Shown here: in pieces, positions 35,741 through 49,130 of the stretch
Layout of the letters: each line of letters opens with the position of its first letter
Position numbering within the stretch: the first letter of the stretch is position 1
Source: Himantopus leucocephalus
Taxonomy: Eukaryota; Chordata; Aves; Charadriiformes; Recurvirostridae
Assembly (NCBI GenBank): GCA_003993805.1
Contig: RSEF01000012.1
Span: forward strand, 6,840,675-6,904,674
Length of the DNA stretch: 64,000 bases
Direction of reading: 5' to 3'
Notes under the pieces: model-generated
What the model was told of the DNA's origin: nothing
What the model saw: the letters and a program-made list of their open reading frames with translations, nothing else
Database searches by the model: none
Translations under genes and position numbers: made by a program

Positions 35741-38700
35741 TAAAACTAAGAAAATCCAGACAAACTTCCATCTTTTGGAAAAATCAACCATAGGATAAGA
35801 GAGTATATTTTGTAAGAGACTATTTTTATATAAATATTTTATTTATACTACGTCTGCTTGTTCAACCTGTACTTTTTCTCAAAACAGGCATACAATTTGT
35901 AATTCTTAGGCTATTTAACAGAGAAAGGGTAATTAGTTTGTGGACACAACAGCAGCAAGCTGGATACATTCAGCTGCAATTGGTGGATGTGTCAGAAAGC
36001 AGAATGAACTTTCTCTCCGGATGTGTGTACAAACTGGCGCTTTTCCTGCAGTTCAATTTGCAGAATATGCAAAACAAGAACAGGGTATGTAGCATCAATT
36101 TTGTCACATGGCTTGAATTCATGATTGGTATTAACTGGATGCTCATTTATCCCATTCAAGAAAAAAAAATTCCGAATTAGCTTCCCACATGCGTCAGTCA
36201 TTAAACTGTGGCGTTATGACTAGCAAATGTGCTGTGTGTGCTGTCAGTTAAACCTCTATATTGTGTTACTGTCAAATTTGATTTTAATCAGTGGAAGACT
36301 GTAGACTATGACTGTAAAAACTATCATGACACACATCGTCTGATTCTCATAGATAGGATACAAAAGCTTACTTTTTGTCCAGCTCTTTTTGGCATTTACA
36401 TTATTCTTTCCCCCCAAAAGGCCAGAGAGCTCAAAAATCCAGAAAAACATCTCGGCAAATTTACAGGCTGCTCACTTGTTTTTCAGAGCCCAGCTAAGCC
36501 ATTTTGCATTCCCTTTACGGTATTTCCTTTTTATCCCTGCTAACTTCTTCAGATAGTTGAGTGGTAAATATTTCTCTGGTTTTAGAATCATTCTGTTCCT
36601 CCTGCTTGACTCATTTCTGACCGATAAAAAAAAAAAAAAAAATAAAAATCTAATTTTTACGTTGTTTTGCATTGGGTAAGAAACACGGCCCAGCGCTAGC
36701 GATGACATTGCGTGTTCTGCCTGGGAGAGACCAGATTCTTCCCCGTGTCCAGCCTACAGGATCTCACGCCGTTAACGAGGCTAAGAGGGGCACCAGTAAA
36801 GGAACCAAACCACCGCCCAGCACGCAGTGCCTTTCACTGGTGCCTGCTGATAACAGCAAGCGTTGCAAGGAGTAGATGATTCGGATCTACCTGGTGTCCA
36901 CTGATCTCTCCGAGGCAAAACTCCCCCCGCCCCAAGACTGCAAAACCAGAGAAAGTTGTCTGAGAAAGTAAACAGAAGCATCACAAAAGACGTTGCAAAG
37001 TTTCGCCATAACAACCTAACCTTTTAGAACTTGTCTGAACGTGGCATGGTATTTTTTTTTTAAACTCACTTCTTGTATATACGTTATTTCGGTAAGAACA
37101 CAAGCCCACGCAGTACCTGATGCTAGCAATGTATAATCAGGATTAAACATACAGTTTCCTTGCAGACCTGCCACTTAACACAAAATAGAATTTTTATGCA
37201 ATTCAGATACCAGCACGAGATATCAAAGTAAAGCGATTAACATAATTTACTGTCAAACTTACGACTTGTCAATATAAAGCAATATAAAAGCAATTTGGGG
37301 GGGTAATTGAATCACTGCTTTTAGTTCTTCTAAATTCCGCACATCACGAATTGATAAGCCATAAAATGTAATGAAGTACATACAGTATGGGTGTTAATTA
37401 CAACACTATAATATGATTAAATAATTCAGATCTAACATTGAATTTTGGAATCTCCCTCCCCCCCTCAAGCTTGTATTGGTTTTTTACTTAGTGGATACCG
37501 TATCATAGCCAAAAGTGTGTTTTCTTCACTGATTAGAGTTACTTTACCGATTATTACTTTTGCAGCATGTTTTTACCATAGAAAAGTAACCTGTAAACCT
37601 CCTGCTTCCTGTATATTTCAGTATGCAGTGATGTGCAATGTACAGCTAGCAGATTAAATATTGAAGGACAAATATCTTTAAACAGTTTTACTCACAATAA
37701 TAAAGAACTGGATGCGCAAAGAAATGAATTTGGTACACATTTTCCCTATATTTTACAACGTTGCCGGTGATCGGTGCATTAACTAGAGAAAATGTCGATT
37801 TGGTTGATAACTGGAATCTCGGTTTGGGACCCATGAATTACAGAGCAAGGAAAACCAAACGTGGCATTCCACTAGAAAGTATTTGGAAATTTGGCTGCGT
37901 CATTTTAGATAGGAGAAATCTGGCCCATCCGAATCTGCCATGAGCCTGGAGGTAATTGGTCATTCTCTAAACAGGCTTGAATGGCATGAAGAATAAACAG
38001 AAGACGGAGAAAGATTTACGATTTTGTGGATATTCCTGCCCCCGACAACAGTTTGTTCTTTGTCCTCAGGGATAGAAGAGCTCTGTTTTCACTTGGTGAA
38101 GAACCTCACAATGGGAGTGAAATGCACACAACTGCAGAACAATACAGCTCTCAACACAAAATGCATCTTTTCATCTCTACTAACCAAGGGAAGCGCTCGA
38201 TTGCTCTCCACATTAATAACCTAGCTGAGGGCGTTTAGAGAAAACATACATTCAAGACGCAGGAAGAGTAAGAGGAGTAGGAAGCGTAAGAGAAAAAGCA
38301 TTGCAAGTTGGGAAGCTACTATTTATGAAATCTCACCTCCTGATTTGATAGCGGAACCGTGATTCATGGAAATGGAGCAGTTCTGCCTTGGGATTCCTAA
38401 GCACGTTTTAAGGATTTTACCTCTCGACCTTTTCAAAAGGACAACTATCCTGAATACAAGTAGCTTGAATACTCGAAGTACCTACATAAAACACGAGGCA
38501 GTCAATGATTAAGTTTTCTTTGCCATGTATCCACAAACCTAATGGAGATATGTCTTTCAACAGTGATAATTAAACTGAAAACATCCTTAAAATGTATTCT
38601 TAAGTGGCTCATTTGGTAAAGTTATTGGAAGGGTACAGAGTTACTTAGAAAAGGAAAATAACGGACACTTACCATATTACACAAGGCTCTTCATGTACTA

Positions 38701-40066
38701 TCTTGTGGATTACAAAACTGTTTTTAACTGACCACACTTAAAAAGCAGAATATAGAAAAAATCAAAATACAGAAACATCGCAGACCGCAGTCAGGGTGTG
38801 CATATTCAAATTAAGATTCAGCATAAGTATTTCTGACAACATTTTTACATTTATCATTATGATATGAGGAAATATGCACTGTGAATGTCCAAAATGAGCA
38901 TATTAACTAATAATGCCCCCAACTTGTAACCCCAAGACATCAACGGAAGAAGCAGCTCTCCAACCCTGCTGTTGGTAGGAGGACTACATGGCAGAGGCAG
39001 TGACTGACGTGCCTAGACAGGGCTGGCCAAATCTGACCCATACTGTTGCTGTCAACTGACAGGGGTACAGTCCGAGTCAGGCTTAAATGTTCCTAAAACT
39101 GTCCAAAATTGAACCAAGTACAGGAATTTTATCACACAGCAGAACTTCAGATGATGAAGCTCATGTAGGTTCCAAAACACTCTCCCTTAATTCATGGTTA
39201 TCTCAGATAGTTGTCAGCAGTACGGCAAGGGACCTAATTTGCTAACCCAACTCACGTTCTTCTGGTTAAAAATCATACCAGTATTTCCTCAAAGGCGGGA
39301 TTTTAAGCTGCAACACAAATTAAGAGAATCCTTCCTCTGAAAACAAACAACTAATAACATATGATTAAGTCCAAATGATGAAGAGATGTAGTTGGGTCTA
39401 AAGGACTCCAGGCGTTTGAAGAAGGGTGTCAGAACTTTGTGATACCAGAGGTGATGCTGTAAAACCCCTGTTCATGCTTTGGAGTTTTATGAAATTACTG
39501 ATTTTTCCATTTTGTTGTTACTACATATTCATAGATTCATCAATAGCACGTAGCATGCAATTTGCAACTGGGAGGTCAGAAGCAAGTCCCAGAGAAATCA
39601 CACTTCTAAGTGTAGCACCCTGTATTTCCTACTGGTGCTCTCAAGTTCAGAGTTCCTTACCTTGATCTTGTTTTGTTAGCAAAGTCACCACACTCTTGTT
39701 AGGAAAGATGCCTGCTTTGTAAAAAGGTGTGATATCTCTGGGAGAAGATGAGATTATATTTACCTTAGAGAAAAGTTTCCGGGATTGTGTGCGTACAAAA
39801 AAAAAAAAAAGAAAAATGAGGTAAAGAGGATGGTATCAAAATTGCACCGCTTACCTCTGATTATTAACACATAGCCAAACTCTCTTAGCACAGACCACTT
39901 AAGGCTAGTTTTTGCGCTTCCTGTGCTAGCTTGCATCCTTTCCTTATACCCCCAAAATTCATGTTGTATATCTCATACCAGATCCACACCTTATTTTGTG
40001 ATTGCTGGCACAAACAATCCACTAGCAGTACATCACAAGCCCGATACTACCAGCACAGAAAACCTT
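35741..40066. other. Possible distal 3' UTR, then intergenic DNA
   Basis: AT-rich DNA with no supported gene. The first 500 bases could be an extended WNT7A 3' UTR (ATTTA at 35841, ATTAAA at 36200). Further AATAAA hexamers at 36641-36646 (within an A-run) and 37699-37704 carry no other support. A-runs lie at about 36626-36642 and 39797-39810. Short open frames here show no family features. CpG is sparse compared with intron 2. Confidence 0.6.
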
Positions 40067-40264
40067 CATAGAATCACAGAATGGTTTAGGTTGGAAGGGA
40101 CCTTNNNNNNNNNNNNNNNNNNNNNNNNNNNNNNNNNNNNNNNNNNNNNNNNNNNNNNNNNNNNNNNNNNNNNNNNNNNNNNNNNNNNNNNNNNNNNNNN
40201 NNNNTCCATGTCCTTCTTATGCTGGGGGCTCCAGAGCTGGATGCAGTGCTCCAAGTGGGGTCTC
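40067..40264 (-). mobile_element. CR1 LINE fragment, minus strand, 5'-truncated
   Basis: On the + strand it starts CATAGAAT CACAGAAT and continues GGTTTAGGTTGGAAGGGACC. This is the reverse complement of a CR1 3' end with its terminal 8-base repeats (ATTCTGTG ATTCTATG). After the assembly gap it resumes with the typical CR1 text around TGCTGGGGGCTCCAGAGCTG and ends near the GTGGGGTCTC motif. CR1 is the dominant avian retrotransposon and is usually 5'-truncated, as here. The retained part is a few hundred bases of 3' sequence with no usable ORF. The true length depends on the gap. Confidence 0.95.
40105..40204. other. Assembly gap of 100 N inside the CR1 element
   Basis: Exactly 100 consecutive N between two parts of one CR1 copy. 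The round number indicates a fixed-size placeholder rather than a measured gap; the repeat itself probably caused the break. Confidence 0.99.
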
Positions 40265-43200
40265 CTATGCAACTCTAATTTATAAGAACGCACAGAAGTT
40301 TTTCTTGGGAACAACACATTATGCACAACCTTCTGTTATTGCAGCGGTTCACTTTCCCACCTTCACCAGCATGCCTCCCTGCAGCGTGTACGGGCTTGTT
40401 ATTTTATTCTCTCCAAGAAAGTGGAGTTTTAGCTCTCTATAGAGTCTTCGTAAGCTCTCCAATCCGTTCCCAGTCACTGACGGTTTGTGCGTCTTGATTT
40501 TCGGTCTGTATGTGGGGCTACGATACGATAGAGGAGGAGGACCCTCAACACGAAAAAACATTCATCCTCTCTCACAGCATACCTTTAATTTTTCAGACCA
40601 ATACAAGAAATACAGAATTACTCTGTCATCTAATACACCATGTTCTCCTAACTCAGCTTTTCAGTATTACTGAGAAAGCTGCACTGGTGGTCATTTAAAA
40701 CAAAGTTAAAGAGAGTGGCCCAGAAGAGGTGTTCTCTCATCGGCTAAACTTGCATAAGAAATTGTAGCACAAACTGTAAAGAGGCAGTGCTGAGCTTTGT
40801 TCTTCATCAGGCAGACTCACCGATTTAAACAGGACTTCACATAGACAGTGCTTAATGCTACCGGCTAATCACATTCACTCATTGTTCACAACCCTTTTCC
40901 AGTCACTAAGTCTTATCTCAGTGTTACCGAGCTTGCTTCGCTCACACGATGTCAGCAAGCACTGCTTTAACTGTTAAGATTTCACAAATTAGTTTGAGAG
41001 ATTCAATCCTGGATCCTTCATACCATTTCTTCTTTTCTCCTGCAATCCCTTTAGTATTTACACAATAAGGGGACAATAAATGCCAGAACACTCTTTAATA
41101 CCTCAACGACAACAAAGCCCCAGAACTTATTTTTGGCCACACAGAACTCCCAGAATAAATTAAATCAAAATCCATTAGAGAGGTTTCTGGTATTATCCCA
41201 AGGGCTACATTTTATTATCGCATATTTTGAGTCATTCTCAGCAGCGGAGCATAGAGATTCTTCAAGCAATGGCAACAGTACCTTGCAGAAAAGTAATTTC
41301 TACCAAACTCGAACAGACTGCTTTTTAGTGTGGTCAGAGAAAAGCAGCTCACCAGACAAGAACTAGTGTAACCAGGACACAGATAAAGTAAGTAATGGCC
41401 TACTAGAGACAGGGTGCGGCCCAGAAATGCTTCGGAAAACAGAAGAAAAACCACATATGAAAGAAAACCTCTGAAAAATTCAATGCATGGAAGGCACTGT
41501 GCTGAGTCCACCAGGGAACACAGCCTTGGCTTGGCTAAATGGACAGATTTTAGCCCAAGCTAAGGCTGCCGACTTGTTACACAGCTCATAGCGCAATTTC
41601 ACTTGGCTCAAGCCAAATCCAAACATTTATTCCATTGAATCAGCAAGAAACCTGTTTTGTGAGTTGTTTCTCGCGCTTAATTTCTTTCCTAGCAACTTTG
41701 CTTTCGCACGTGGGGCCATGGAAAGATGTGCTATGGGCATCACACCTGTATGCAACGAGGTTATTTTGCAATGATTGAAATTTGGTCCGAACTGATTTCA
41801 ACTACAGAGGATATTAAATACCTGGTACCTTGAGAAAGACGCTAATGAAGGATGGAGAAGCGTTAGACCATAATGCCATCACACAGGACTGGAAGATATA
41901 TAATTTATCATCCCCCCCAAAAGTTTTTTCCTGTATTTAAAAAAAAAAAAAAAATCAAGATAATTCCTCTTGGCCTTCCATAATGCTGTGGTGTCAAGCT
42001 GTAGAAATGTTCTGCGCCGAGCCCGGCCTCCGCCAGCCACTATTATCCCCACGAACAGACAGGAAATCGGGAGACACAAAGCACAAGCGGGTTGGCCAGT
42101 GGGCACAAAGGAAGCCTGTGAAAGAATTAGGACTACGGCCCAGATTTCTCAGCTTTTGCCATCCTGTTTTAAGGAACTCGACCAGTGTCTGGTTTGCCTC
42201 CGTTTATAAAAGACATATCCAGATTTTAGCGTTTTGGAAATATATTCACCGCATGTAGCAGGTTCAGCGCCTGTTGCGTAGAGCTGAAATGAGGAGACTA
42301 CTTCTCCTCAACCTCATTAAATGCTGAGCACACAGTAATTAATATAGCCTCCACATTAAGTATGAGTCATGCACCAGGGAAATCATAGAAACCTGGTCTC
42401 ATGTTTTGTCTCCTTAAGCCAAACGATTAATAAAGATGCGAGGCGAAGGAGGTAGCAGAGAATAGCTTTTTAAGTCAGAAGATGTGGACAGCGGTTCCGC
42501 AGGGGGAACAAATCGCCTCTGGCGAGCTGAAACTCAGTGCAAAGCCTGAGGGTCTCCATAAAGCAGGGACAAGTTGCTGCGATGCTTCATCGCTGCAAGC
42601 ATCTTAAAAAGTTAACAAATATTCTCATGGAAAGCGTTTAATAGGACAGGGCTAAACCACACTGTATTTTCTGCCACCAAAAGAGGGGGATGTGAGGTGA
42701 CTCACTCGGGTCAATGAGTTGTACCAACCAAGTACGAACTGTGAGAGTTAGAATAGAAGCTAAAAAAAAAAAAACAGTAAATGGATTAAAGCCTTTCTGA
42801 GAAGTTAGAAAGGCAATTTATCGGCTTCTCTCTCTCCTTTTGTACTCGGCTCGGGTACCAGTCAGATTATTTTGATGCTTGCCCATCTTTAGTTGCAAGC
42901 CACATGAGCTGAATTCAGATTAAACAGTAAAGAAAAAAAAAAACGACCCAACACTTCCCAGAATATATATTGTGTTTATTTAGGCCAGACCAACTCGGAC
43001 GAAGGTGCCAAATCAATCAAAGCCTAAAAGGAAGCTGGCAAACCGTCAGTGCCTCAGCACATCCTAGCTGCGCTTCCTCCATGGGAAAGCCAAGGGCGAG
43101 GGGCTGAGAATTTCTTAGCGTTTATAACATAACGTTGGTTTACGTAACAGCGAGGCGAGCGAAGGCGATATGCAGACCTTAATTAACGACTGCACACCAA

Positions 43201-45959
43201 AGTTGTCATTTTGATGACTTGTTTGGGCAGGAGTGGTAGTGGCTGGGTGATAGATTGTTCTCTCTTTCTCCTGCCACAATGACATCTGCTTTATTCACAG
43301 ATCAGCCACCAGTTGCTACAACAACGCCAGTGTGCTTTAGAAAATGTTGTTGAGCTGCTGAGAGAATCTTGGCTACCCATTAGCAAAATGTTAACTAGGC
43401 AAAACCAAATAGCGTTTGGTTTTGTTGTAGGAAAGAAGTCAATGCTCCGCAATAAGTAAGAATGTCAAAAAGAATTTACATTCAAAAAGTAGAGAAGGGC
43501 TTTAACCCATGATATCACCATGATTCAAAAATCCCCCTGGAATTCATTAGTGAGACATTAGGCCTGAAGAATAGAGAAAATAAATAACGGGTTTTAAAAA
43601 GAAAGAACAAATACACTTTCCTCTGAGCGGCTTGTTGTCTGCAGCATTTTAACATGTCCGTTGCCCCTTCACTTTTCCTGTTCATTGTCTTAGATTTTTA
43701 CACAGTAATCCTTTGCTAATAGGGTTTTATTTATTTTTATTTATTTCTTTTCTTCCCACTTAGCACTTTGAGGAGACACTAGGTGCAGTTAAACCGTGCT
43801 AGGAAACTGATTTGGCTGCCAGTAAAGTCCCTCGCACCCACTTCAGTAGAAGCAGAGAGAACCTCAGGCTCCAACGTATTCCTTAGAAAGCCAATTATAG
43901 GGAAGCGTTTGCAGGCGTTAGCAGGAGGAACAGCTTTGTCCGCCAGCCAAGGAAGGCAGCGCCGCGTCTGAGAGCCAAACAGGGCTCCTCGTGCCTGAGG
44001 GAAGAGGAGAGGTGGCGGGAGCAGGTGAAATGTCCCCCCGCTAAGTTAACTGTGGATGGCATAGCGAAGAGATGCGGTCAAAAGCACTGCAACCTCCAGC
44101 GGCTAACGTAGCTACCTCGTGGCGGGGCGTCTGAGCACCGACGTTCAGAGTGAAATTCCTCCAATTTCTAGGAGAGCGCTGCTTGTCATCTCCCAAGTGA
44201 TTCATGTCGGGCTGCCTGCCACCGACGGTGGTATTAATATATGTCGGACAGCATCTAACAGAGAGAGGTTCCCCCCGCTCCCGATCCCTGCTTTCTTTTG
44301 AAACAGAATGGGTCTATCCGTCTTGGTCGTAATTTTTCACCCGCCTCAAAGTTAAGTGAATATAATTCTTAATTTGTTTTCCACATGACTCGAACAATTT
44401 TCTTCCCTTTGTCTCCCCAGCAAGAGCAGATCGATTTTACAATGTGTTGTACTTCAAATTTAACTTCATTAAATGTTTATAACATTAAGAGACTAATGAC
44501 ATAAGCCCTGTCTGCGGTATTTATAGGCTTTATGAAGAGGCTGAAGACCTGAAAGGACTGAAGTTCAGGTTAATTCCTTGAGAACTAACTTCAACACCTA
44601 TTCTTATCTGTAAAAACAAAATACCACTACTATTTCAGGGCTATCACGTTAATTTAACGGCAAGTTTATCAACCGCATTTACCGTTGGAGTCTGAAATCT
44701 AAAACCAGCCCACAACAGATCACAGGTGTATTGTTTTTCTGTCACAGCAAATAGATCCCAAATCTTAATCTAACGATCTAGTTACATAACCAAGCTCAAG
44801 GAATTTTAAGCTACTGATTACTGGAAGAATATATGTGGAAAATCATCAGTAGCCGTTTTTGCTACATTCTAAACGCTCGTTATAGTCCCCTCCCCAAAGT
44901 GGCTTACTGGGTTGGATGTGCCCTCACTTTGATTATTTTTAAATAGGCATTTTCACGTTACGATTGCTAAACCCACATTTTTAAATGAAGATTTTGCTGC
45001 TCACCACCACAGGTCTGTTTTTCCTCCTTGGTCCTGAGCCTTCTGCTTCTTCCTGAGATTCCTTCTAGAGCTGCTGATCTTCAGTCCGTGGGAATTAAAG
45101 GGAGAGCGTGAATACTAGCGCTAATGCTGAATTAGCACTAGTTGAATTCTGTTCCAATGCAATATTAATTTTCAAGGGAGTACAACTGGCAAGTGGTTTT
45201 GGTTGGGTTTTGGGTTTGGTTTTTTTTTGGTTGGGGTTTTTTTTGGCATTTTTGTTTTGTTTTAGTTCACAGTATAATCAGAGCTTCAGAAGTGCCAGTG
45301 GCAAACTGGGTTCAGCAACGGATGGCTGCAGGAAGCCACTGCTGACGCGCACATCTGAACCTGCTTCTCTGAGCGTGGCCTGTCCCGACCCCCCCGGGAA
45401 GGCACCGCTGGAGCACCAGAGGAGACAGACCCCGAGCCCTGCGGCTATACGCACACAAGAGAGTAAGCATAAAACAGGGAAACAGTGTGTAACAGGTGAC
45501 TAATGGGTTGCTTGAAGCTTTTTAACGTGTTGGATCATACCTTCCCAACCGTACCCAGGAATACCAGCAGACATTCTAGTGTAACTGAGGAGTAGATTAA
45601 ATTCAGCTGTCAGTTGGTCTCACTTGTATCTGGCATGAGCATGTGGGACGCGGTGCCATTCTTTGAGACTTAACGCAATTCAAGACTAAGTTGAGCAGCC
45701 CAGCACACCCACCCAGCGCAGCGGCGATTCACTCGGGGTTTCATCTTTTCAGAGGCCAAAGTTCACTCTCAACTTTAAAGAATGAGCACAGCACAAAAAG
45801 TAATTTTTAAAAGGACACAGCGTATCACAGGTATGGCAAGCAAAGAGAAAAGCAGTATTCGCCAGCATCGTTGTCATGACTACAAATTGAAATCTCTATC
45901 TTCCACATGTATGGTATGTAATCTGGGAAAAGTCCAAAGAGCATCCTTAAAAAGCCACT
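40265..45959. other. Intergenic DNA, no gene seen
   Basis: No supported coding or RNA gene. CpG density rises from about 41.9 kb. A-runs occur at about 41939-41954, 42762-42773 and 42931-42942. AT-rich blocks with TAAT cores lie at about 42310-42365 and 44445-44505, and a G/T low-complexity tract at 45195-45263. Short open frames (for example 45108-45503 +) run through low-complexity sequence and are not convincing. Confidence 0.6.
45195..45263. repeat. T/G low-complexity tract
   Basis: Irregular alternation of T-runs and G pairs or triplets (TTTTGG, GGGTTTTGGG and similar) with almost no C or A. Similar shorter tracts occur at about 35562-35597 and 49280-49308. They look like degenerate simple repeats rather than a mobile element. 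Confidence 0.8.
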
Positions 45960-46100
45960 AGCATCTGATGGCAGCCCAGAACCTGGAGTGGGAAGCGGAG
46001 GCGGTCGCGCCGCCTCAACCCCAGAGCCCATCTGCTCGGCAAAGCCGTGCCGGCGGGTGCCATGCTCGCCCGGCCACCGCCGGCCCACGCCCACAGCCAT
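45960..46100. promoter_or_regulatory. CpG-rich intergenic patch
   Basis: A short block, densest at about 45990-46090, with many CpG (CGGAGGCGGTCGCGCCGCC) in AT-rich surroundings. It lies about 11.4 kb beyond the WNT7A stop. A regulatory island or a promoter of an unannotated transcript is possible; no specific element is recognised. Confidence 0.3.
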
Positions 46101-46344
46101 TCTTTCAGCACGTGTATGTGCAGTACTGGTAAAGAGGGCGGTTTTTTTTTCACAGTTATCCCGTTAAAAACCAGCACATATCCCTACTGCCCTATGGACT
46201 GCCAATTTAGGCTAATTATATACTAGGAACTTTATTTCCTGAAAACGTATATTGCCTTACCAAGAGGTATGGATAACATCTTCATCTGCCAGAAACAGGA
46301 TTAGTTTTGACAGAGTTATGTTTACAAACATAAAATTTATCACC

Positions 46345-46385
46345 TTTTTTTTTTTTTTTTAAATAGNTTTTTTTTTTTTAAATAG
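46345..46385. repeat. Duplicated T-run plus AAATAG around a single N
   Basis: T16 AAATAG (46345-46366), then N at 46367, then T12 AAATAG (46368-46385). The repeat of the same end sequence on either side of the N is what results when two overlapping contig ends are abutted instead of merged, so this is probably an assembly artefact at a homopolymer. Confidence 0.75.
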
Positions 46386-47360
46386 CACCTGCGTACACCT
46401 GGAACAAGACAGTAGCTAATGATTTATGTCGGACGGTAACAACGGCTGTTTTTGCTGGAACCATGCCATAACTTAGTGTCTGTTACTCTGCCCTACTGGG
46501 TCAGGACAACACATCAGTCAAGTAAATCACTTAAGTAAATTATTGAGAACTTAAATTGACTTTTTCTACATAATATGTAATTACTTCCTTGAACCAACAT
46601 TCCCTTACATCACCGATCTAAAAAGCTTTCTATTTATTTTTTAACTGAATATTGATTGAATTTAAATTACAGCCAGCATGTACTATTTATCGGAAGTTCA
46701 GATTCTAGGGAACAAACTTTCCAACAACTTTGTCAGCCTTTGCTTGCAGCTGCTTGCCACCCGCACGCCCACGTCACTCAGCGCAGCGAGTCTCGGAGCT
46801 GCGGATTTGCCCGTCACGTTCACAACGCAAAAAGGCGCCTGATGCATCTGCTGAAACCCACAGTGCCAAGACACTCCAAATTAAATTGCTGGGAGGCCCG
46901 GAGGTGCCGAAGGGAGTGCAGCAGTACAGGGAAAGACGAAAGACAAGTTTGCAACATCAAGTTGTCACCAAGATGTTGCGAAGCAGTGAGGGTTTTTGCT
47001 GTAGCCAGCAAGAGAGTTAAAGCCCAGAACTGAGAATTACAAGTGTAAAATCTCCACGGAAACTACAGAAATGTAGAGTCCCACAGGGCCGTATCTGCTA
47101 CAGACTGCGCCTATCACAAGTCTAGAAGAGGAACCAAACAGGCAGAGATTTCTCATGTCGTTACGGAAAGACAGCAGGAGAGATTTTGGCGGATCACATT
47201 CCGCTCCTGAGCCCTGGCCCTGACTTCAAACGCAGGGTGCACGCACGTGGCATTGCAGCAGCGTCAGAGCTCAGCAGCCCTGGGTCGCAGAAACCTGGCC
47301 AGGTCAGCTGCTCCGCACAGATTTTTGACCCATGATCTATAGTGTGAAGACAATTCAATC

Positions 47361-47386
47361 AATAGGATGTGGGAATAGGATGTGGG
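47361..47386. repeat. Two-copy 13-base tandem repeat
   Basis: AATAGGATGTGGG occurs twice in direct succession (47361-47373 and 47374-47386). A short tandem duplication with no evident function. Confidence 0.9.
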
Positions 47387-48899
47387 AATGTCACTGGAAT
47401 CATCTCAGGTGTTGGGAAAACAACCCTCTGAGTGCAAATATCCTCCCTGTCAGATAGCTGTTGTGTCCTGTCCTCAAACACCCTCCCCAAAGCCACCCTT
47501 CACAAACCTATTAAAAAAATAATCACTCTATAAAGTATTTTTCCAGCTTTAGGAGTCAATCAAGTGGCAATGAATACCAACCATTTTCCAGCGCCTGCAC
47601 GCAAGTTTGGTGGAGGGGGGAGAGGCAGGAAGGAGATTCTGGACTTGAAGAAGGAAGTTTTCGAGTTGGAGGAGCCTCACAATAAAAGCTCTCCCACAGA
47701 CAGAGATCACGTACCCTCTCCTGCTTTGGGCGTAAATAAAAAGCCCCTTATATTTAAGTTTGAAACTGTGGTCAAATGACCCTGGGCTGCAAAGTACATC
47801 TGGCTTTAAGAACAGGCCGAGGAGGTGGTGCCGATCCTAGCAAGGGCTAGCAGGAGATCAAATTTGTCAACGTGCAGCGTTTAATATTCCTTCGTCAGAA
47901 TCGTTTCCGGTTAAAATTGGCAGAAGTGGTGAATATAATTCTCTTAGTACTTTATTAGTGAGATGGGAAGTTAATGGGAAGGGGCAGCTAAAAGGACTGC
48001 CGCTAAGGCTAGAAAATACATTAAAGTCAGCGCTGTCGTGGATTACACCCGAGGTCACAGGATTCAGTCACAGGAATTGATTAGTGATATTTACAACTCA
48101 ACAAATTGCTTTAAGCAAGTGTGACATCATGCCCCACACTATTTACCAGAGGAACCACATACAGGGAGGCTATAAAATAGTTCATCAGCCCGTGAGTAGG
48201 TTAATGTCGTGTTGGTGTGGTCTTCAGCTAGAATAAGTAGCGTTCTACTCTCCCAATCTAATATTCCCTATGAAGTTGCAACTGCGTGAACCCAGGAAAG
48301 CAAGAAGGGTGGTGTAAGTCCAGCTTACGGATTCTTGAGCGCTCTGCTGACTAACATTAATGGCAATCCTTTTAATTCAAATGTGAGATTAGAGAAAGCC
48401 GCTCTTTAATGCATTTAATTGTATTTTAATTAAGAATCATTTAAAAAAGCAAGGTCCTACTTGTATCTGTTGCGACAGCAGAGAGCGAACCCTCTCAGCA
48501 CAACAGCAGACAAACCAGCGTGCTGTGGCCACGTCGGCTCCTGCCTGTATCCCGACAGCTTCTCATTAGCAGACAGTTATGGACACTTGGACCGAATCTT
48601 TGTTTTTCTCTTTACCACACATCGCCCTTCAAGATTTACAACGCAAAAGGTTAGTTTTATGCTGCTGTGTGTTCCATTAGTTGAATGTGTCAGTGCAGAC
48701 AGACACCAGGGAACCCTAAACCAGGAGTCGTTTCGTAGGTTGTCTACGGTCTAGGAAGACGTGCTGCTGGAGGACAAAATTCCCCACCTGCCGTGTTAGG
48801 GGTATGCAATGGGACGCTTCCTCCACACGCGCCCCAGAAGAAATCTGGAGAGAGGAACGCTCCCAAACTCCTCAGACAACAGGGGTTCAAAGAGGAGCT

Positions 48900-49130
48900 G
48901 GCTCTGGCTGAGAGCACCAGCCCGGCCCAGCGGCTGAGAGAACTGCTCCCGTTGGGCTAACGTGTGCTCCATCTCACCCCGGCACCGCGCAGCTCCTCCG
49001 CAGGCCGCGGGCCGTGCCCCCAAGCGCCCCGCTGGGCTGCCCACGGGGGAAACGCCTCCTCAAGGCCTGACCGCCTTGCTCAGCAGCGCGCTGTTTCTCA
49101 CTGCGGAGAGGGCAGGTTTTTTCAGCCGCC
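48900..49130. promoter_or_regulatory. CpG island-like patch downstream of WNT7A
   Basis: GC-rich sequence with dense CpG, for example around 48980-49050 (CGCGCAGCTCCTCCGCAGGC). A second, shorter dense block lies at about 49660-49760 (GCGGCCGCCGCGCCGC). Both are about 14-15 kb past the WNT7A stop. No open frame with recognisable domains starts here. They are candidates for a distal regulatory element or a non-coding RNA promoter. Confidence 0.35.
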
